46,398 nt of DNA from an uncultured Thioclava sp. (lineage in GTDB: Bacteria; Pseudomonadota; Alphaproteobacteria; Rhodobacterales; Rhodobacteraceae): contig NZ_CAJYBT010000028.1 in NCBI RefSeq assembly GCF_913064665.1, forward strand, positions 1-46,398. The letters are read 5' to 3'. Of this stretch, positions 24,791 through 34,311 are shown piece by piece. Within the stretch, counting starts at the first letter, position 1. Each line of letters starts with the position of its first letter. The notes beneath the pieces are model-generated. The model was not told the origin of the DNA. It did no database searches and saw only the letters and a program-made list of their open reading frames with translations. Position numbers and translations under genes: made by a program.

Positions 24791-25516
24791 ATGGAACGTG
24801 CCAAGATCAGGCTCTGTGTAGAGCACCCGCTAGGCGCGGGGCAAGCCGTGCCGCTTGACCCCGATCAGGCGCATTACCTGTTTGCGGTGATGCGCCTTGA
24901 GGTTGGCGCGCGCGTCGCGCTGTTTAACGGGCGCGATGGCGAATGGACGGCCGAGGTCGCCGAGGCCCATAAAAAGCGCGGTATCCTCGTCTGTGTCGCG
25001 CAGGCCGCGCCGCAGCTTGACCCGCCCGATCTGTGGCTGATCTTTGCGCCGATCAAGAAAGAGCGCACCGATTTCATCGTCGAAAAGGCGACCGAACTGG
25101 GCTGTTCGCGTATTCTGCCAGTGCAGACCGACTTCACCAATTCCGCGCGCATCCGCCAAGATCGCCTGCAGGCCCATGCCCGTGAGGCCGCCGAGCAATG
25201 CCTTGGCACCTTCGTGCCCCCCGTCGCGGATTTGCAGCCGCTCTCCAAACTGCTGAGCGGCTGGGACTCATCGCGCCGTCTCCTGTGGGCGGATGAGGCG
25301 CTGGTGGGGCCGGCGGAAACGCTTGCCAGTTTGCCGCCCGGCCCTTGGGCGATCCTGATCGGGCCAGAGGGCGGGTTTTCCCCGGCTGAACGCGCCAAGC
25401 TGGCCGATTTGCCTTTCGTTACCCCGATCAGCCTTGGCCCGCGCATTTTGCGCGCGGATACGGCGGTCTGTGCCGCGATCACCCTTTGGCAAGTGGGGAT
25501 CGGGGATTGGCGGTGA
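24791..25516 (+). CDS. rsmE: 16S rRNA (uracil-1498-N3)-methyltransferase
   Basis: RsmE is a SPOUT-class methyltransferase that makes m3U1498 in the 30S decoding region. The 241-residue protein has an N-terminal PUA-like domain (HYLFAVMRLEVGARVALFNG). The trefoil-knot motifs are EKATELGCSRILPVQT, ILIGPEGGFSPAE and SLGPRILRADTAVCAA. The ATG at 24791 lacks a clear Shine-Dalgarno sequence and is 12 bp from the divergent ubiA start, so leaderless or weak initiation is possible. It overlaps the next gene by 4 bp. Confidence 0.94.
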   Translation: MERAKIRLCVEHPLGAGQAVPLDPDQAHYLFAVMRLEVGARVALFNGRDGEWTAEVAEAHKKRGILVCVAQAAPQLDPPDLWLIFAPIKKERTDFIVEKATELGCSRILPVQTDFTNSARIRQDRLQAHAREAAEQCLGTFVPPVADLQPLSKLLSGWDSSRRLLWADEALVGPAETLASLPPGPWAILIGPEGGFSPAERAKLADLPFVTPISLGPRILRADTAVCAAITLWQVGIGDWR

Positions 25517-26046
25517 TCCGTCCCGAAGTTGCGCAAGGCGTGCAGCGCTGGCGTGAGGTGATCGCCGCCGCTTGCGTGATTGCCTTTGGCGGCTGGTTGA
25601 TCTGGCTGGGTGGCTGGTTCTTGATCCCTTTGGGGGCGGTCTTTGGGGCCATCGGGCTGGGCTGGGCGGTGATCGGCTGGCGCCGCCTGCGCTTTGAACG
25701 TGCGATTGGCGCGCCGGGGTTGGTCGAGGTCGTCGAAGGACGCATTTCCTATTTCGCGGCTTCGCGTGCGCGCGCCCTGCCAAGCCCCGACAGCACCACG
25801 TTGCACGGGCTGGGCGGAGAGTTGGCGCTGCGCGAACTGGCCGAGATCCGGCTATTGCAGCTTTCTGGCCGCCATTATTGGCGTTTGCGCACGATTGGCG
25901 GCGAGGCGGTGCTGATCCCGCTTGATGCGGCGGGGGCGGAGGCGCTTTATGATGCCTTCGCCAGCTTGCCCGGCATTGATATGGGCGCGCTGTCGGCGGC
26001 ACTTGACCGCCCGTTGGCCGCACAGAGCCTGTGGACTCGGAAATAG
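25513..26046 (+). CDS. Small membrane protein of unknown function
   Basis: This 177-residue protein has two adjacent hydrophobic helices near the N-terminus (about 15-32 and 34-53). They are followed by a soluble, beta-rich domain with GLVEVVEGRISYFAA and LIPLDAAGAEALYDAF, whose pattern recalls PH-like membrane domains. I read the start as the GTG at 25513, which overlaps the rsmE stop as GTGA; a TTG at 25486 is the alternative. It is coupled between rsmE and gshA. I do not recognise the family. Confidence 0.75.
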   Translation: MIRPEVAQGVQRWREVIAAACVIAFGGWLIWLGGWFLIPLGAVFGAIGLGWAVIGWRRLRFERAIGAPGLVEVVEGRISYFAASRARALPSPDSTTLHGLGGELALRELAEIRLLQLSGRHYWRLRTIGGEAVLIPLDAAGAEALYDAFASLPGIDMGALSAALDRPLAAQSLWTRK

Positions 26047-26114
26047 GTTTCGCGCTTGACTTGAGGGCTTGCGCGCGCCACCTGTTCCCTCCTGAAATCA
26101 AGCGCGAGGCTCCG

Positions 26115-27485
26115 ATGTCCATTCCGCAAGAGGGCGGCGGCCCGATCGAAAGATACGAGCAGTTGGCCGAATATCTGGCCTCTGGCGAAAAGCCGCGCGA
26201 CGATTGGCGCATCGGCACCGAGCATGAGAAATTTGGCTATTGCGCCAAGAAACAACTGCCGCTGCCCTACGAGGGGCCGTGCTCGATTCAAGCGATGCTT
26301 GAAGGGCTGCGCGACCGCTTTGGCTGGAAGCCGGTGGAAGAGCAGGGCAAGCTGATCGGACTGGAACAGAACGGTGCGAATGTCAGCCTTGAACCCGGTG
26401 GCCAGTTGGAACTGTCGGGCGCGCCGCTTGAGACGATCCATCAGACCTGCGACGAGGTGAACGTCCATTTGCGCGAAGTGCATGAGGTCGCGGACGCGAT
26501 TGGTGCGCGCTTTATCGGGCTGGGGGCGGCCCCGATCTGGAGTCAGGATCAGATGCCGATGATGCCCAAAGGGCGCTACCGGCTGATGACGGATTACATG
26601 GATGACGTCGGCACGCTGGGCAAGCAGATGATGTATCGCACCTGCACCGTTCAGGTGAATCTCGATTTCTCGTCCGAGGCCGATATGGTGAAAAAAATGC
26701 GCGTGGCGCTGGCGTTGCAGCCAGTTGCGACGGCGCTGTTTGCCAACTCGCCCTTCCTGGATGGCAAGCCCAATGGCATGAAATCTTGGCGCAGCCATAT
26801 TTGGCAGAACCTTGATGATGCGCGCACCGGCATGTTGCCCTTCATGTTTGAACAGAGCGCAGGGTACGACGCCTATGTCGAATATGTCCTCGATGTGCCG
26901 ATGTATTTCGTCTACCGGAATGGAAAATATATCAACGCGTTGGGGCAATCCTTCCGCGATTTCCTGAAGGGCGAATTGCCTGCGCTGCCGGGAGAAAAAC
27001 CCACGCTCAGCGATTGGGCCGATCACCTGACCACCGTCTTCCCCGAGGCGCGCGCCAAGAAATATATCGAAATGCGCGGCGCCGATGGCGGCCCGTGGCG
27101 GCGTTTATGTGCGCTGCCCGCCTTCTGGGTTGGGCTGCTTTACAACCAAAGCGCGCTCGATGCGGCTTGGGATTTGGTGAAAGACTGGGATCACGAGACT
27201 CGCGAGGGCCTGCGTAAGGTGGCGGCTATCGATGCGCTGCAAGGCGAATTTGGCGGCGTCAAGCTGCACGATCTGGCGCGCGAAACCGTGGCGATTGCAA
27301 AATCCGGTCTGGCAGCGCGGGCCTGTCCGGGCGCTGGTGGCATGATTCAAGATGAGACCCATTTCCTCAACGCGCTTGAGGAATCGGTGGAAACCGGTCG
27401 CGTGCCAGCCGATGAGCTGTTGGAGAAGTACCACGGCGAATGGAATGGCGATCTTAGCCGGATCTATTCCGAATATAGCTACTGA
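26115..27485 (+). CDS. gshA: Glutamate-cysteine ligase, plant/alphaproteobacterial type
   Basis: This enzyme joins Glu and Cys in an ATP-dependent step, the first of glutathione synthesis. The 456-residue protein matches the GCS2/plant-type form: DDWRIGTEHEKFGY near the N-terminus, NVSLEPGGQLELSGAP, MYRTCTVQVNLDFSSE and KKYIEMRGADGGPW. These conserved Glu, Gln and Arg residues line the substrate and metal sites. The ATG at 26115 begins the conserved region; the frame is open to 26031 in the tail of the preceding gene. A repeat element lies just downstream. Confidence 0.95.
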   Translation: MSIPQEGGGPIERYEQLAEYLASGEKPRDDWRIGTEHEKFGYCAKKQLPLPYEGPCSIQAMLEGLRDRFGWKPVEEQGKLIGLEQNGANVSLEPGGQLELSGAPLETIHQTCDEVNVHLREVHEVADAIGARFIGLGAAPIWSQDQMPMMPKGRYRLMTDYMDDVGTLGKQMMYRTCTVQVNLDFSSEADMVKKMRVALALQPVATALFANSPFLDGKPNGMKSWRSHIWQNLDDARTGMLPFMFEQSAGYDAYVEYVLDVPMYFVYRNGKYINALGQSFRDFLKGELPALPGEKPTLSDWADHLTTVFPEARAKKYIEMRGADGGPWRRLCALPAFWVGLLYNQSALDAAWDLVKDWDHETREGLRKVAAIDALQGEFGGVKLHDLARETVAIAKSGLAARACPGAGGMIQDETHFLNALEESVETGRVPADELLEKYHGEWNGDLSRIYSEYSY

Positions 27486-27490
27486 GCCGG

Positions 27491-27612
27491 GGAAGGGGGC
27501 GCCGCCCCCGTCGCTGAATGGCGACAATCAAAGGATAAGAAGGGGGCGCTGCCCCCATCTGCCAAAGCCAAGGCTTTGGCAGACTCCCCCGGGATATTTT
27601 TAGAATTTGGAT
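27491..27612 (+). repeat. Modular hairpin repeat, copy 3
   Basis: Two GGGGGCG..GCCCCC hairpins (about 27495-27509 and 27542-27556) flank GTCGC..GCGAC. Then come a perfect 12-bp hairpin (TCTGCCAAAGCC 27558-27569 / GGCTTTGGCAGA 27572-27583), CTCCCCCGGGATATTT (27585-27600) and AGAATTTGGA. It shares core and layout with the copies near 4.5-4.7 kb and fills the gshA-engB gap. It may also terminate gshA, although no T-run follows the stems directly. Confidence 0.75.
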
Positions 27613-27627
27613 CCAGAGAGGCGTTGG

Positions 27628-28278
27628 CTATTCAAGCGCCGCGATGATTGCGCGCAGGGTTTCAATCCCGTCGCCTTTTTCCGATGAGGTCAGCACGATC
27701 TCGGGATAGGCGGCGGGATGGCTGGTCAGGGCTTTGCGCACTTGGGCGATTGTTTTCTCACGATCGCTTGCGCCGACCTTGTCGGCCTTGGTCATCACGA
27801 CCTGAAACGGAACCGCCGCGCGATCGAGCAGGCTGAGGATTTCTTCATCCACGGCTTTGACGCCGTGGCGCGTGTCGATCAGCACAAACGCACGACGCAA
27901 AGTGGCGCGCCCCGAAAGGTAACTTTTGAGCAGCGCTTGCCACTTGGCGACCACTGCAACAGGGGCTTGGGCAAAGCCATAGCCGGGCAGGTCGACCAGA
28001 TAGGGGCCGTCTTGGGTGGTGAAATAGTTGATTTCCTGCGTGCGACCGGGTGTGTTTGACGCGCGTGCAAGGTTCTTGCGGTTGGTCAGCGCGTTGATCA
28101 GGCTGGATTTGCCGACGTTCGAACGCCCCGCAAAGCAGACCTCGATCCGATCTGCGGGCGGCAGCCCTGACATCGCGACCACGCCTTTGAGAAACTCGAC
28201 GGGAAAGGCAAACATCTTGCGCCCCGCCTCCCGGCTGAAGTCGTCAGGCTCTTGCGCCAAGGGGAAGTGCAGTTCCAT
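27628..28278 (-). CDS. engB: Ribosome biogenesis GTPase YihA/YsxC
   Basis: This TRAFAC-class GTPase is needed for 50S assembly. The 216-residue protein has G1 GRSNVGKSSL (51-60), the switch stretch NTPGRTQEINYF, G3 DLPGYGFA, G4 TKADK and a G5-like TSSEKG. A 20-residue N-terminal extension precedes the domain. Its ATG overlaps the stop of the MOSC gene as TGATG. It is the last gene of the yidC-MOSC-engB set seen here. Confidence 0.95.
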   Translation of the reverse strand: MELHFPLAQEPDDFSREAGRKMFAFPVEFLKGVVAMSGLPPADRIEVCFAGRSNVGKSSLINALTNRKNLARASNTPGRTQEINYFTTQDGPYLVDLPGYGFAQAPVAVVAKWQALLKSYLSGRATLRRAFVLIDTRHGVKAVDEEILSLLDRAAVPFQVVMTKADKVGASDREKTIAQVRKALTSHPAAYPEIVLTSSEKGDGIETLRAIIAALE

Positions 28279-29048
28279 CAGATCACCTCTACTCGATCGC
28301 CCTTGGCAATCGCACCGCCCTCGATCACGGCGCAGAACACGCCCAGATCCGTATGGCCATAATGTTGCGTCAACGCCTGCAGCATGTCGATATCGCGCAG
28401 GCCGGTTTCGGGGTTGGCATCGGTGGCGCGACAGCGACCAACGCGTTTTTGAACCTTAAGTAGCGTGTCGCCAATGCGAATCTGACGCCCGATCAGATCG
28501 AATTCCGCGAAAGATGCCCAGCCTTCAATCCAAAGATTCGCGCGAAAACGGGCCCTCGCAAGCGGCTGGCTCAGCTTTGCGCTGAGAGCGTCGAGAGAGG
28601 ATTGCCCGATCAGTGATAGCACCGGTGTGTTTTGATCGCTGAGCGGCTGATCGTCGGGAGCGCGCAAAACGGCAGTTGGTTGGGGCGCATCGGCGGGCCA
28701 AATCGGGCGGAGCCATTCGAAAAGCTTGGCGTGATCTGCGGCGCGGGTCAGATCGATCTCGACATGCCAAAGATCGGGATGTTGCAGCAAGATGCGCCCA
28801 TCTTCCAGGGAGCGTGCCGTGACCGCCATCAACGCAGCGCTGGCGCGACCGGTCAGAAAATTTGCCTTTTGGCCCCAGCTTTCCGCGCGTCCCTCAGCAT
28901 CGCCCATGACCTTGGAATGCGTATGCGCGATCGCCCACACCCGGTCCAAAGGCAGAGCGCGCCCCTGCGAGAGGGACGCGCTTGCGATTTCTTCCAGCCC
29001 GATTGATTTGATCGGATGGCGATAGATATGGCTGAGATGCCCGGTCAT
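28278..29048 (-). CDS. MOSC domain protein
   Basis: This 256-residue protein has a beta-barrel N-terminal MOSC_N domain (LSHIYRHPIKSIG, then LPLDRVWAIAH). The MOSC domain contains VGRCRATDANPETG, with the conserved cysteine near residue 200 that binds sulfur or molybdenum cofactor in related proteins. The protein could belong to the mARC/YiiM-like group, but the electron-transfer partner is unknown. It starts 4 bp inside the end of yidC (ATGA) and overlaps engB, so translation is coupled. Confidence 0.9.
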   Translation of the reverse strand: MTGHLSHIYRHPIKSIGLEEIASASLSQGRALPLDRVWAIAHTHSKVMGDAEGRAESWGQKANFLTGRASAALMAVTARSLEDGRILLQHPDLWHVEIDLTRAADHAKLFEWLRPIWPADAPQPTAVLRAPDDQPLSDQNTPVLSLIGQSSLDALSAKLSQPLARARFRANLWIEGWASFAEFDLIGRQIRIGDTLLKVQKRVGRCRATDANPETGLRDIDMLQALTQHYGHTDLGVFCAVIEGGAIAKGDRVEVI

Positions 29049-30889
29049 TTTTCCTCGGCTGCGGCCTTCTTGCGTTTGAAGCCCGACTTGATGTTGCCAA
29101 ACAGATCAGGCCGTTTCCCGTGCATCGACATGATCGTGTACTGCTGCAGGAAGGTGATCGTGTTGTTGGTGATCCAGTAAAGCACGAGCCCGCTGGCAAA
29201 GCTGCCCAGCATGAACATGAACACCCAGGGCATCCAGGCAAAGATCATTGCCTGCGTTGCATCGGTGGGGGCGGGGTTCAGCTTTTGCTGGAACCACATC
29301 GACACGCCAAGCAGGATCGGCAGGATGCCCAGAGAAATAATGAACAGCGGCGAGCCCGGGTCCGGTGTGTGGATCGGCAACAGGCCAAACAGGTTCAAGA
29401 TCGAGCTGGGATCGGGCGCAGAGAGGTCGTGAATCCAACCCAGCCACGGCGCGTGATACAATTCGATCGTGACGTAGATCACCTTGTAGAGCGAGAAGAA
29501 GATCGGAATCTGGATCAGCAAGGGCAGACAGCCGGCAGCCGGGTTCACCTTGTGCTTCTTATACAGCTCCATCATGCCTTGCTGCATCTTCTGACGGTCG
29601 CCCTCGGCTGCTTCTTTCATCTTCTCCATCTCGGGTTGCAGTTCTTTCATGCGCGCCATCGAGATGTAGGATTTGCGTGCCAACGGGAAGACCAGCAGCT
29701 TGATGATGAAGGTCAGTGCGATGATCGCCCAGCCCATATTGCCGATTGCCCCATGCAGGAAGTGCAACAGGCGGAACATCGGCTTGGTCAGGAAGTAGAA
29801 CCAGCCCCAGTCAATCGAATCGACAAAGTTCTGGATCGGCACGTTGTCTTGGTAATCGCGCAGCGTCTCCCATTCCTTTGCTCCTGCAAACAGATGGGTC
29901 TGCGCATCGCCGGTCGCGCCGGGCGCAACTTCGATCACGGGCAGGCGGGTCTCGGTCTGATAGATGTCGGATTTTTCGCCGGAATATTTCACCACAGAGG
30001 TGAAGGGCCCTGAAATCGGCGCCAAAACGGTCTGCCAATACTTGTCGGTGAACCCGGTCCAGCCCGTCGTTTGGGCCTGCAGAACCTCGGCTTGGCCTTC
30101 GGCGCCGCTTTGGTCGAGCTTGGTGATATTCTTGTATTTAATCTCTTCGAGCTTGCCATCGGTCATCCGCACGGCGCCCTCATGGAGGACGTAAACGCGG
30201 CGCTCTTCGGGAATGCCGTGGCGCGCGATGATGCCGTAGGGGGCCAGTTTCACCGGCGCGCTTGTGGCGTTTTGAACCGATTGGGTGATGGTGAAGAGAT
30301 ATCTGTCATCAACCGAAATCTTGCGTTGGAAGGTCAGGCCGTTGCCGTTGTTCCATTGCAGCGTGATCGGGGTGGAGGGGGTCAACCCACCGGTGCCAAC
30401 CTGGCTCCAGATGGTGTTGGGGCCGGGCACCTGATCGGCGGGCAAGCCGCCTGCTGGCATCCAGCCATAGACGACATAATATGGCTTGGTCGCATCTGTG
30501 CCATCGCCGCCCACCGGGGATAGCAGCCGGACATCGGGCGAATCCTTGGCCAGTGTTTCTTTGTATTTCTTGAGCGACAGGTTGTCCAAGCGCCCACCTA
30601 GCAACGAGATCGAGCCAACCACTTCGGGCGTTTCGATCTTGATACGCGGTGTGTCTTTCACGGCGGCCTGCGTCGCTTTGGACATCATGTCCGCGTCGAC
30701 CGTCTGACTGTCGAGCGCCGAGGGCGTGGGTTTAACGTCGGGCGCCGCAGGAGAGGCGACCTGATCAGAGCCATTCTCGCCCTGAGGGGGAACGGCCGAT
30801 TGCTCGGGGGGGAAAAAGAAAGTCCAGACCGCGATCACAAGCGCCGAAAGCACCAACGTTAGAAGAAGGTTCTTATTCTGATTGTCCAT
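29045..30889 (-). CDS. yidC: Membrane protein insertase YidC
   Basis: This inner-membrane insertase, alone or with SecYEG, has 614 residues. The N-terminal anchor is NLLLTLVLSALVIAVWTFFF. A large periplasmic beta-sandwich domain (about 60-350) follows. The five-helix core has GWAIIALTFIIKLLVFPLAR with the conserved Arg of the hydrophilic groove, then KMKEAAEGDRQKMQQGMMEL and INPAAGCLPLLIQIPIFFSL-like segments. The C-terminus is basic (KSGFKRKKAAAEEK). I take ATG 30889 as start because it begins the family MDNQNKN N-terminus. A TTGACC/TTGAAC promoter lies about 40-70 bp upstream. Confidence 0.96.
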   Translation of the reverse strand: MDNQNKNLLLTLVLSALVIAVWTFFFPPEQSAVPPQGENGSDQVASPAAPDVKPTPSALDSQTVDADMMSKATQAAVKDTPRIKIETPEVVGSISLLGGRLDNLSLKKYKETLAKDSPDVRLLSPVGGDGTDATKPYYVVYGWMPAGGLPADQVPGPNTIWSQVGTGGLTPSTPITLQWNNGNGLTFQRKISVDDRYLFTITQSVQNATSAPVKLAPYGIIARHGIPEERRVYVLHEGAVRMTDGKLEEIKYKNITKLDQSGAEGQAEVLQAQTTGWTGFTDKYWQTVLAPISGPFTSVVKYSGEKSDIYQTETRLPVIEVAPGATGDAQTHLFAGAKEWETLRDYQDNVPIQNFVDSIDWGWFYFLTKPMFRLLHFLHGAIGNMGWAIIALTFIIKLLVFPLARKSYISMARMKELQPEMEKMKEAAEGDRQKMQQGMMELYKKHKVNPAAGCLPLLIQIPIFFSLYKVIYVTIELYHAPWLGWIHDLSAPDPSSILNLFGLLPIHTPDPGSPLFIISLGILPILLGVSMWFQQKLNPAPTDATQAMIFAWMPWVFMFMLGSFASGLVLYWITNNTITFLQQYTIMSMHGKRPDLFGNIKSGFKRKKAAAEEK

Positions 30890-30927
30890 GTAGACGGAAT
30901 CCACCAACCTGCCCAAAGATTGGGGAG

Positions 30928-30956
30928 GTTCAACAGAAGGGGCAGGCAAAGGTCAA
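30928..30956 (-). promoter_or_regulatory. Candidate promoter of yidC
   Basis: On the minus strand the -35 element is TTGACC (30956-30951), followed by a 17-bp spacer and TTGAAC (30933-30928). It would give a leader of about 30 nt before ATG 30889. The 30890-31078 gap holds no gene that I can see. Confidence 0.5.
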
Positions 30957-31078
30957 GCCATTTCCCGGTCAATTCTTGAAACGAGGCGGGTTTCACGGGA
31001 ATGACTGGGTATTTTGCGCAAAGAAATCTGGCCGCGCCACCAAAGTGACACGGCCGATCCGCCAATTTGCGTTTTCGC

Positions 31079-32647
31079 CTATGTGCCCCGGTGCTTGTCG
31101 ATCCGAGGCGTCGCTGCGCGTTTTGCGCGGTGCCGACGCACCCATTCGCCCAATTCGTCAAGCGGCATGGGGGGCGCGATTGCGTTACCCTGAACGATGG
31201 CGCAGCCCAGTTGCCCCAACATCGCGTGCTCGCCGATGGAGGTGGCACCGTCTGCCAGCGTCTCAAGCCCGAGCCCTTCACACAGCGAAATCATCGCGGC
31301 AACGACGCGCTGTTGTTCGGGGTCGTGGTCGATTTTGGTCACGAAGGATCGGTGGATTCGCATCCGATGCGTCGCCGTGCGCTTGATCGTTGTGACCGAG
31401 ACCGGACCGTTGCCAAAGCCCGCCAGTTCGATGCGGCACCCGAGCTTGGCGATCTGGGACATATTATGGGCGACGATCTCTTGGTTGAGCTGTTCTGTCT
31501 CCTCCTGGCAAAGCGTCAGGCAGATCCGTTCAGGGGCGACCTCGAAGCGATCAAACTCCCATTTCATGCGCTCCAGCAATTTCGGATTGCGCAGCATCTC
31601 CCCGGAAATCGGCAACGACAATGTACCATAATCCGCACCGCGCGCGTCAAAGTCGCGCAAGGCACCAAAGGCTTGATACAACATGATCTCTGCAAAGCGG
31701 CGCTGAAGTCCTGCCGCTTCGATTGCGGCCTGGATGTCTTTTTCGCCAAGGATGCCACGTTTGCGATGAAGCCAGCGCGGGACCACCTGAAGGCCAACGA
31801 CATCGCCCGTGTCGGTGGAGATTTGCGGTTGATAAAAGGGCCGAATCTGCCCGGATTCCAATGCCTCTGCGGCGTCGTTGCTGAGCGTCGAGCGCGACTG
31901 AGCTGATTTCTCCACCTCGCGAGAGTAGCCCCGGATGGCACTTGGGCCATGACGCGCCGCTTCGTCTGCGGCAATTTCAGCGGCAGACAAAAGCGACTCT
32001 CCGGTGGCTGCGGGTGCCCGCCCCATCAGACAAAAGCCGATATGGCAGGTTGCATGGATCGCGCGCGCGCCGACGGATACCGGCGTCTCGACAGCGGATT
32101 GCAGCCGTGCCGATAGCTGGATGAGGCTTTCAAGATCGGGGCGCGGTGTGGGGCGCAGCATGATCGCAAAGCGCGTGCCATTCACCTGCGCCAGCGTGTC
32201 AACCTCGCGCAGCGCACCTGAAATGCGTTCCGAGATGCGGCGCATGAATTCACCGAGTTCCTCACGGTGCATTTGACGCGCCAGCATATTCGGCTCGTCA
32301 AAGCCCAACACGATACAGGCCGTTCCGCGCGCAGCGGCCTGCGCCTCGACGATGAAATCAGACATGATCGCCACAGCTTCATCGCGCAGCGGCAGTCCGG
32401 TTGCGCCATCGCGCGGCAGATCGCTGTCTTCGGGCGGGATCGGCAAGGGGCGGGTCATCCACCCCACAAGCAGCGCCGTCATCCCCAATAAAAACATTCC
32501 CTCAAGGCCAAACCACAGGCCGGCCAGTGCGACGGCGGGCAGAAAGACCACCATGTCGCGGCGCAGAAGGATCGGGCCTGCCTTACGCTTGTTGCGGGCG
32601 CGCAGCTGCGACAGTCGCGCCAACCCGGTTCCCCCATTCATCGCCAT
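31079..32647 (-). CDS. Degenerate GGDEF/EAL protein
   Basis: This 522-residue membrane protein has two N-terminal hydrophobic segments (about 31-63), a GGDEF-like domain and an EAL-like domain. The diguanylate cyclase signature is replaced by GTRFAIML. In the EAL domain the EAL motif reads LQV (GLQVVPRW, near residue 284). The metal-binding ExTE stretch is ICLTLCQEE, DDFG is LAGFG, and the late Glu is LETLADG. The catalytic residues are therefore missing from both halves, and it should be unable to make or cleave c-di-GMP; ligand binding or protein interaction may remain. It is inserted between ttcA and yidC on the same strand. GAGGTGG precedes the start. Confidence 0.88.
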   Translation of the reverse strand: MAMNGGTGLARLSQLRARNKRKAGPILLRRDMVVFLPAVALAGLWFGLEGMFLLGMTALLVGWMTRPLPIPPEDSDLPRDGATGLPLRDEAVAIMSDFIVEAQAAARGTACIVLGFDEPNMLARQMHREELGEFMRRISERISGALREVDTLAQVNGTRFAIMLRPTPRPDLESLIQLSARLQSAVETPVSVGARAIHATCHIGFCLMGRAPAATGESLLSAAEIAADEAARHGPSAIRGYSREVEKSAQSRSTLSNDAAEALESGQIRPFYQPQISTDTGDVVGLQVVPRWLHRKRGILGEKDIQAAIEAAGLQRRFAEIMLYQAFGALRDFDARGADYGTLSLPISGEMLRNPKLLERMKWEFDRFEVAPERICLTLCQEETEQLNQEIVAHNMSQIAKLGCRIELAGFGNGPVSVTTIKRTATHRMRIHRSFVTKIDHDPEQQRVVAAMISLCEGLGLETLADGATSIGEHAMLGQLGCAIVQGNAIAPPMPLDELGEWVRRHRAKRAATPRIDKHRGT

Positions 32648-32721
32648 TCTACCACCTCGCCAATCCCACTGCCCTTCAGGTCATTCGCAGGTCAGGCTAA
32701 GATGAATTGGTCAGTGAGCGG

Positions 32722-33603
32722 TTAATTGGTGGGGCCCAAATCGGGAAGATTTTGGCTAAAATCCGTCTCATCACCGGATTTTAGTTCCAGCCCGGCAAAA
32801 TCGAAAATGCCGGGATCGCACAGATGCGAGGGGCGCGCATTCATCAGCGCGCGAAACATCACCTGACGACGACCGGGGGCGTTTTTTTCCCATCCATCTA
32901 GGATTTGTTTGACCTGTTGGCGCTGTAGCCCGTCCTGGGAGCCACACAGATCACAGGGGATGATCGGGTAGTTCATCGCGCGGGAAAATTTCTCGCAATC
33001 GGCCTCTGCCACGAAAGACAGCGGGCGATAGAGGAACAGATCGCCCTCTTCATTGACCAGTTTCGGCGGCATCGTTGCCAGCCGCCCGCCATGAAACAGG
33101 TTCATCATGAAGGTTTCGAGAATGTCGTCGCGATGATGGCCCAGCACCACGGCGGAACAGCCCTCTTCGCGCGCGATCCGATAGAGATTGCCACGCCGCA
33201 GACGCGAGCATAGCGCGCAATAGGTGCGCCCGGCGGGCACTTTGTCCATCACGATGGAATAGGTGTCTTGATACTCGATGCGATGGGGCACGCCCATCTT
33301 TTCCAGAAATTCCGGCAGGACGGTGGCGGGAAAGCCGGGCTGCCCCTGATCGAGATTGCAGGCCAGCAATTCGACTGGCAGCAAGCCGCGCCATTTCAGT
33401 TCGTGCAGCACCGCCAGCAGCGTGTAGCTATCCTTGCCGCCCGACAGGCAGACCAGCCATTTCGCGCCGCGCTCGATCATGCCGTATTTTTCAATCGCGT
33501 CGCGGGTTTCGCGCACGATGCGCTTGCGCAGCTTCTTGAACTCGGTGCTCGAGGGGGCACCGGCAAACAGCGGGTGGATCGGGCTATCTTCGTCGTCAAG
33601 CAT
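32722..33603 (-). CDS. ttcA: tRNA 2-thiocytidine(32) synthetase TtcA
   Basis: TtcA thiolates C32 of certain tRNAs using an Fe-S cluster. This 293-residue protein has the PP-loop [10 protein letters not shown] (54-63) and the CxxC pair in [15 protein letters not shown] third cluster-type motif, [15 protein letters not shown], and the conserved [11 protein letters not shown] are also present. The ATG at 33603 overlaps the last codons of yidD; the frame is open to 33684 but antisense-like there. Its targets include tRNA-Arg species in enterobacteria, and tRNA-Arg(ACG) is encoded 3 kb away. Confidence 0.95.
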   Translation of the reverse strand: MLDDEDSPIHPLFAGAPSSTEFKKLRKRIVRETRDAIEKYGMIERGAKWLVCLSGGKDSYTLLAVLHELKWRGLLPVELLACNLDQGQPGFPATVLPEFLEKMGVPHRIEYQDTYSIVMDKVPAGRTYCALCSRLRRGNLYRIAREEGCSAVVLGHHRDDILETFMMNLFHGGRLATMPPKLVNEEGDLFLYRPLSFVAEADCEKFSRAMNYPIIPCDLCGSQDGLQRQQVKQILDGWEKNAPGRRQVMFRALMNARPSHLCDPGIFDFAGLELKSGDETDFSQNLPDLGPTN

Positions 33604-33880
33604 CGGGATCGTCCTTGCTGGGATGGGCGCAGCGGTGATGGGCGTCAAATTCGGGATCGGCGCCGGGCACCGGATCATAGCCATGCCCGCCCCATGGATG
33701 GCAACTCAGAATGCGCTTGGCCCCGAGATAGCCCCCCTTGAGTGCGCCGTGGCGCTGCAGCGCCTCCAGCGTATAGACCGAGCAGGTGGGCTGATAGCGG
33801 CAGCCATGCCCGATCCAGGGGCTCAGCAGCAGGCGATAGGCGCGCACCGGCAGCGCAAAGAGATGGGCAAGCGGGCTCAT
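33596..33880 (-). CDS. yidD: Membrane protein insertion efficiency factor YidD
   Basis: This 94-residue protein of the YidD/DUF37 family assists YidC-dependent insertion. It has the amphipathic N-terminal helix [18 protein letters not shown] and the conserved cysteine block [35 protein letters not shown] and GGHGYDPVP follow. It overlaps rnpA by 4 bp (ATGA) and ttcA by 8 bp. Confidence 0.95.
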   Translation of the reverse strand: MSPLAHLFALPVRAYRLLLSPWIGHGCRYQPTCSVYTLEALQRHGALKGGYLGAKRILSCHPWGGHGYDPVPGADPEFDAHHRCAHPSKDDPDA

Positions 33881-34311
33881 GCCTTGGCCTTGGGCTTTTT
33901 GCCCTTGGAGCGGGGGCGATAGGGCAGGATGGGCAGATCGTGAATCACCGCCAGCGCCGCCTCAAGATCGGCGCGCAGATCGGCGAAATTCCGGTTGGCC
34001 GTGACTTCGGGGCGACCGACAAGCACATAGTCCCAGCCCGGACGGCCTGCAGCGGGCACAACGGCCCGCGCGATGTCGCGCAAGCGACGTTTGGCGCGAT
34101 TGCGCGCAACCGCATTGCCAAGCTTCTTCGAGCAGGTAAACCCGACCCGGATCAGATCGACGGGGGCGGGATCAGCATCGCCGCGCGCGCGCGCCTGTAG
34201 CAGAAATCCCGGCATGCTTTTGCGTTGCGCACTGGCGGCGCGCAGGTAATCCGGGCGCTGGCGCAGGGTCGCTACGGGGCGGGCAGGGTCATCTGATCGG
34301 ATCGCGGCCAT
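33877..34311 (-). CDS. rnpA: Ribonuclease P protein component
   Basis: This protein subunit of RNase P matures tRNA 5' ends. The 144-residue basic protein has the signature [18 protein letters not shown] (RNR motif) and the preceding strand [11 protein letters not shown], with the usual C-terminal Lys/Arg-rich tail ([13 protein letters not shown]). An upstream ATG at 34347 is possible, but GAGGG precedes the ATG at 34311 better. It is encoded downstream of rpmH as in most bacteria. Confidence 0.93.
   Translation of the reverse strand: MAAIRSDDPARPVATLRQRPDYLRAASAQRKSMPGFLLQARARGDADPAPVDLIRVGFTCSKKLGNAVARNRAKRRLRDIARAVVPAAGRPGWDYVLVGRPEVTANRNFADLRADLEAALAVIHDLPILPYRPRSKGKKPKAKA

Noticed and set aside
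30376-30523. Plus-strand frames opposite yidC
   Set aside because: They are antisense shadows. The minus strand encodes the periplasmic domain of YidC without interruption.
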